NCBI RefSeq assembly: GCF_002008165.1
Contig: NZ_MRDM01000020.1
Location: 62,001 to 126,000, forward strand
Length of the DNA stretch: 64,000 bases
From: Rhizobium laguerreae
Lineage (GTDB): Bacteria; Pseudomonadota; Alphaproteobacteria; Rhizobiales; Rhizobiaceae
Reading direction: 5' to 3'
A model generated the notes under the pieces. That model searched no databases. It was not told the DNA's origin and saw only the letters and a program-made list of their open reading frames with translations. The position numbers were made by a program, and so were the translations under genes. Shown in pieces: positions 63,281 to 64,000 of this stretch. How positions within the stretch are numbered: position 1 is the first letter of the stretch; each line of letters opens with the position of its first letter.

Positions 63281-64000
63281 TCAGCGCCGGAACTGGGCGG
63301 CGGGATGAGCAGCGGGCAACCTGCCGTTCCCGCCGAAAAGCTTCTGCCGCAACGGTCCGGCAGCATAATCCGCCTTGAAGACGCCGCGCTCTTGCAGCAC
63401 CGGCACGACCAGATCGACGAAATCGCGCAGGCTTTCCGGCGCCACTGTCCGCGCCAGATTGAAGCCGTCGATATCACCCTCTTCGATCCATGTCGCGAGA
63501 TGATCGGCGATCTGTTCCGGCGAGCCGACCACCGGTTTCATCCGGCTGCCGAGTATCATCTGGTCGATGATGTCACGCAGCGTTACCGGCTTTGGCGCCT
63601 GTTGCGTAATGGCCGCAAGTGCGGATTGATTGGCGTTGGTCGAGCTCTGGTCGATGACGTCGTCCAATCCATATTTCGAAAAATCGACGCCTGTCGAAGC
63701 GGAATAATGCGCAAGCGAGGCCTCGACGCTCGCATGGCTGCGGTACTCCTCCAGCTTCTCCTGGGCTTCCTTGTTCGTTCGACCGACGACAACAGTGATC
63801 AGGCTCAGGATCTTCAATGCGTCGACGCCGCGGCCGAATTCCTCCGCCTTCGCCCGCAGCGCATCGACGGTCGGCCTCGCCGCCTTGGGATTTGGCCCGG
63901 CAATGAAGACGCATTCGGCGTGGCGGGCGGCGAAATCCTGGCCGCGTGCCGAGGCGCCGGCCTGGAAGAGCAGGGGCGTGCGCTGCGGCGAGGGTTCTGA
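63281..64000 (-). CDS. LLM-class FMN-dependent monooxygenase (NtaA/SnaA/DszA-like), partial
   Basis: The last 239 residues of a luciferase-like flavin monooxygenase, whose N-terminus lies beyond the right edge. The visible start contains RTPLLFQAGASARGQDFAARHAE, the diagnostic NtaA/SnaA/DszA segment, and further on are VGRTNKEAQEKLEEY and VGSPEQIADHL. These enzymes use FMNH2 from a reductase to oxidise sulfonates, sulfones, or aminopolycarboxylates. An FMN reductase and a MetQNI-type importer nearby support an organosulfur substrate. Confidence 0.9.
   Translation of the reverse strand, partial: SEPSPQRTPLLFQAGASARGQDFAARHAECVFIAGPNPKAARPTVDALRAKAEEFGRGVDALKILSLITVVVGRTNKEAQEKLEEYRSHASVEASLAHYSASTGVDFSKYGLDDVIDQSSTNANQSALAAITQQAPKPVTLRDIIDQMILGSRMKPVVGSPEQIADHLATWIEEGDIDGFNLARTVAPESLRDFVDLVVPVLQERGVFKADYAAGPLRQKLFGGNGRLPAAHPAAQFRR

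Overview
The window is high-GC alphaproteobacterial DNA from a Rhizobium-type plasmid or chromid. A complete repABC replication/partition cassette lies at 53.0-56.8 kb, with an antisense RNA candidate between repB and repC and two parS-like 16-mers. Most of the rest is ABC transporters with linked catabolic genes and regulators. The glycerol locus (glpR-glpD-glpS-glpT-glpP-glpQ-glpU-glpV-glpK) has the order described for a large plasmid of Rhizobium leguminosarum, so that species complex is my best guess; this is inferred from gene content, not from a search.

Layout. 1-7.4 kb: an oligopeptide-type ABC importer (minus strand, running off the left edge) divergent from a DapA/NanA-family lyase, a sialidase-like beta-propeller protein, an iron-type alcohol dehydrogenase and a PdxA-family dehydrogenase; this looks like an uncharacterised catabolic pathway. 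7.6-9.3 kb: two convergent toxin-antitoxin modules (Phd/VapC-like and Xre/RES). 9.4-13.5 kb: a NitT/TauT-type ABC importer with a VOC-family protein and an AraC regulator. 13.9-18.6 kb: a ribose-type sugar ABC importer with two permeases. 18.6-28.7 kb: the glp locus. 28.7-30.7 kb: an EamA exporter divergent from a LysR regulator. 30.8-41.3 kb: small envelope or stress-type genes, a decayed acetyltransferase gene, an ABC-F ATPase, an aldose-1-epimerase-like gene, a fragment of an MFS exporter gene next to a RIME-like repeat, and a gntR-uxuA pair.

41.7-45.7 kb: three surface-polysaccharide genes (O-antigen ligase-like, CapD-like, initiating sugar transferase). 46.0-50.1 kb: a secreted subtilase divergent from an ECF sigma/anti-sigma pair, then a DUF6065-like protein and an Asn/Ser-repeat secreted protein. 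50.2-53.0 kb: an SLC13-type anion transporter and a glycerate kinase. 53.0-56.8 kb: repC, repB and repA. 57.3-64 kb: an Xre regulator (PraR-like), a fosmidomycin-resistance-type MFS protein, and a probable organosulfur cluster (FMN reductase, MetQ/MetN/MetI-type importer, LLM-class FMN monooxygenase cut by the right edge). A 274-bp palindromic element with perfect 34-bp terminal inverted repeats sits between the metQ-like and metN-like genes.

The general picture is an accessory replicon for scavenging carbon, glycerol and sulfur compounds, with addiction modules and envelope functions. The most unusual items are the DapA/sialidase-like/Fe-ADH/PdxA cluster, the subtilase-ECF cassette with its neighbouring repeat protein, the helically phased CGAA array in front of glpD, and the palindromic element in the metQ-metN gap. 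No tRNA, rRNA, CRISPR array or transposase gene was recognised.
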